From assembly GCA_019677205.1 (NCBI GenBank), contig JAAMXY010001526.1, forward strand, positions 1-10,121: a DNA stretch of 10,121 bases, given 5' to 3'. Positions within the stretch are counted from its first letter, which is position 1. Each line of letters opens with the position of its first letter. The stretch comes from Pinguiococcus pyrenoidosus. Its lineage: Eukaryota; Sar; Pinguiophyceae; Pinguiochrysidales; Pinguiochrysidaceae. Both the position numbers and the translations under genes were made by a program. The notes beneath the pieces were generated by a model, which worked only from the letters and a program-made list of their open reading frames with translations, was not told the DNA's origin and made no database searches. Below, one piece after another: positions 7,534 through 10,121 of the stretch.

Positions 7534-8331
7534 ATGAGGACCAGAGAAGCGGAGGACAAGGCAAAGAAGTTCACAGCGGCGCAGTTGCCATCTGAAACGC
7601 TGCGGTGGCTCGAGCAAAACGGCATTCGCGTCAGTCTCATCCGATTCCCGACTGCGGCGTTCTCGGACGGTGTGCTGGTCGCGAAGCTTTTGCACAGACG
7701 ATTTCCTCTACTGCTGGACCTTCACGCGTATCCGAAGCGTCTAAATTCGCAGCAGAAGCTGGACAACTGGGAGACTCTCCGAAGTCGGCCGCTCAAGAAG
7801 ATCGGCCTCAGGCTCTCCAACGCCGCGATTGGGTCTCTGGCGTCGCGATGTGGGAGTTCGGCGACTCTCTCCAAGTTTCTGCGGAAGCTGGAGAAGAAGA
7901 TGGACGCGTTCGCAGAGGAGTACGCTGAGATGGAGAGAGACGCGTCGACGCAGTCGGCCAAAGACGCAAAGCGCTTCGAACTCGGCACCAAAGCGCAGCG
8001 CAAAAGGTTCAAGGACACGAAGCCCGAGGAGCACGAGGAACGCAAGCTTCCTGCCCAGAAAGAGCGCCCAAAGACGGCGAGAGCGTCTGGCAGAGGCGAG
8101 AGGCTCAAGGATGGCGAGGGCAGCGCGCTGAGATGGTCGAAGTCCTTCTCGTGTGAAGAGATCGACGGCATGTACGCGAGTGTCATCGGCAAGCTTCGAG
8201 AGCGACAGCGCCTTCAGCTTGCGCGAAATGCAGAGCTTGAAGCGTACTGCGAGGTGATGGATGCAGAGATCATGGCCAGTCGGCCGAAGGGGCGCAGGTT
8301 TGATTCCAAACGACTGCCCGCCACAGCGTAG
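7534..8331 (+). CDS. SPEF1/CLAMP-like calponin-homology protein
   Basis: A 265-aa single-exon protein. I chose the ATG at 7534 (aaaaATGAgg, A at -3) because the only earlier in-frame start-like codon is a GTG and an in-frame TGA sits at 7498. Residues 17-123 form a CH_2-type calponin-homology domain. FSDGVLVA at 43-50, FP at 57-58 and the NSQQKLDNW block at 71-79 are hallmarks of sperm flagellar protein 1 (SPEF1, also called CLAMP). Members bind and bundle microtubules and act in the ciliary/flagellar central apparatus and in cell polarity. The rest is Lys/Arg/Glu-rich: a linker (about 124-200), then a probable coiled coil near the C-terminus (VIGKLRERQRLQLARNAELE). It is somewhat divergent from SPEF1 outside the core motifs. 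A flagellar or cytoskeletal microtubule role is the best inference; orthology to SPEF1 itself versus a related CH_2 protein is open. Confidence 0.85.
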   Translation: MRTREAEDKAKKFTAAQLPSETLRWLEQNGIRVSLIRFPTAAFSDGVLVAKLLHRRFPLLLDLHAYPKRLNSQQKLDNWETLRSRPLKKIGLRLSNAAIGSLASRCGSSATLSKFLRKLEKKMDAFAEEYAEMERDASTQSAKDAKRFELGTKAQRKRFKDTKPEEHEERKLPAQKERPKTARASGRGERLKDGEGSALRWSKSFSCEEIDGMYASVIGKLRERQRLQLARNAELEAYCEVMDAEIMASRPKGRRFDSKRLPATA

Positions 8332-8424
8332 ATCAAGAGCACGAGCTCCTCAGGATTGATGGACTTCTAGTTTCTATGCACCGCAGCCCAGCGATCTGAG
8401 GAGCTGCCCCGCAGACGTAGCGAG
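8332..8424. other. 93-nt gap between convergent stop codons
   Basis: The SPEF1-like gene (plus) and the LRR gene (minus) end tail to tail with 93 nt between stops. Both 3' untranslated regions and polyadenylation signals must fit here or overlap into the neighbour. No AATAAA motif is visible in this gap on either strand. Confidence 0.6.
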
Positions 8425-9845
<1,421 letters not shown>

Positions 9846-10121
9846 GATGCCCACTAAGGAGAGCGGCGCCAAAGGCGTTGACAGAATGTCGTCGGAGAAC
9901 TTCACTGGCGTTACTCGCGGTACTCCGTATCGAGATGGAGGACAACTTCAGCGAATTCGCGCACCCAGGAGAAGTCGAATACTAGCGGGCGCAACACAGT
10001 TCGATCTTTTTGAACGAGTTTGGCGCGCATTTTTGGGGCATTAATAGCGCACTGTGCGTGCGTGCGCGCGCTGTCTACTGAGATAAGATGTTCTTGTGCA
10101 TTGCGGAGAGGGATGTCGAAA
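9846..10121. promoter_or_regulatory. Upstream region of the LRR gene, to window edge
   Basis: About 275 bases upstream of the LRR start, expected to hold its 5' leader and promoter. No TATA box or named motif is supported. An alternating purine-pyrimidine run lies at 10053-10071. Short plus-strand frames here (for example an ATG at 9935 reading MEDNFSEFAHPGEVEY then TAG) are not supported as genes. Confidence 0.4.
10053..10071. repeat. Alternating purine-pyrimidine run (GT/GC)
   Basis: Nineteen nucleotides of strict pyrimidine-purine alternation, ending in GCGCGCGC. Such runs can adopt Z-DNA under negative supercoiling; whether this one does is unknown. Confidence 0.7.

Noticed and set aside
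9935-9985. Plus-strand micro-frame MEDNFSEFAHPGEVEY
   Set aside because: Only 16 codons, overlapping the expected leader of the LRR gene on the other strand; no splice continuation found.
9980-10020. tRNA-like gttcgatc followed by a T run
   Set aside because: No cloverleaf arms or acceptor pairing could be found around it.

Overview
The window looks like nuclear DNA from a flagellated unicellular eukaryote, most likely an alga-like protist. It is GC-moderate and gene-dense. Several genes have short GT-AG introns (74, 76, 79, 93, 109, 156 and 267 nt in my models). There is a surface protein of a type common in algal protists, with BspA/DUF285 25-residue repeats, a Pro-Ala-Ser-Thr stalk and a C-terminal membrane anchor. 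There is also a SPEF1-like protein, a family tied to ciliary and flagellar microtubules. Starts sit in AT-rich Kozak-like contexts, not behind Shine-Dalgarno sites. TGA and TAG both serve as stops, so the code looks standard. I cannot name the species. Pelagophyte, haptophyte, dinoflagellate-relative or other stramenopile/alveolate lineages would all fit.

Layout. (1) 3-1280 +, the 3' part of a BspA-like repeat membrane protein, cut by the left edge. (2) 1281-2367, no confidently resolved gene; a minus-strand exon candidate ends a strong polypyrimidine tract near 1965. (3) 2368-3996 +, a complete four-exon homoserine dehydrogenase with a C-terminal ACT domain (450 aa after splicing). (4) 4072-6648 -, an 858-codon orphan reading frame, charged and probably disordered, tail-to-tail with (3). 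(5) 6670-6999 -, a possible two-exon gene for a 57-aa protein, ending 21 nt upstream of (4) and in the same frame. (6) 7000-7533, a divergent promoter region with a perfect 10-bp-stem hairpin. (7) 7534-8331 +, a single-exon SPEF1/CLAMP-like calponin-homology protein. (8) 8425-9845 -, a four-exon leucine-rich repeat protein with a Lys-rich tail (332 aa after splicing), tail-to-tail with (7). Its first intron carries a 127-nt uninterrupted GA/TC microsatellite and a GT/AC tract. (9) 9846-10121, upstream sequence with a short alternating purine-pyrimidine run.

The genes do not form an operon or a recognisable shared system. Homoserine dehydrogenase is amino-acid metabolism, and the repeat protein is a surface molecule. 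The SPEF1-like gene and possibly the LRR gene could be flagellar, but that is inference. No CRISPR array, transposon, integrase, rRNA or tRNA gene was seen. The least-explained content is the 858-codon orphan frame with the small gene just upstream, and the very long polypyrimidine tract inside the LRR intron.
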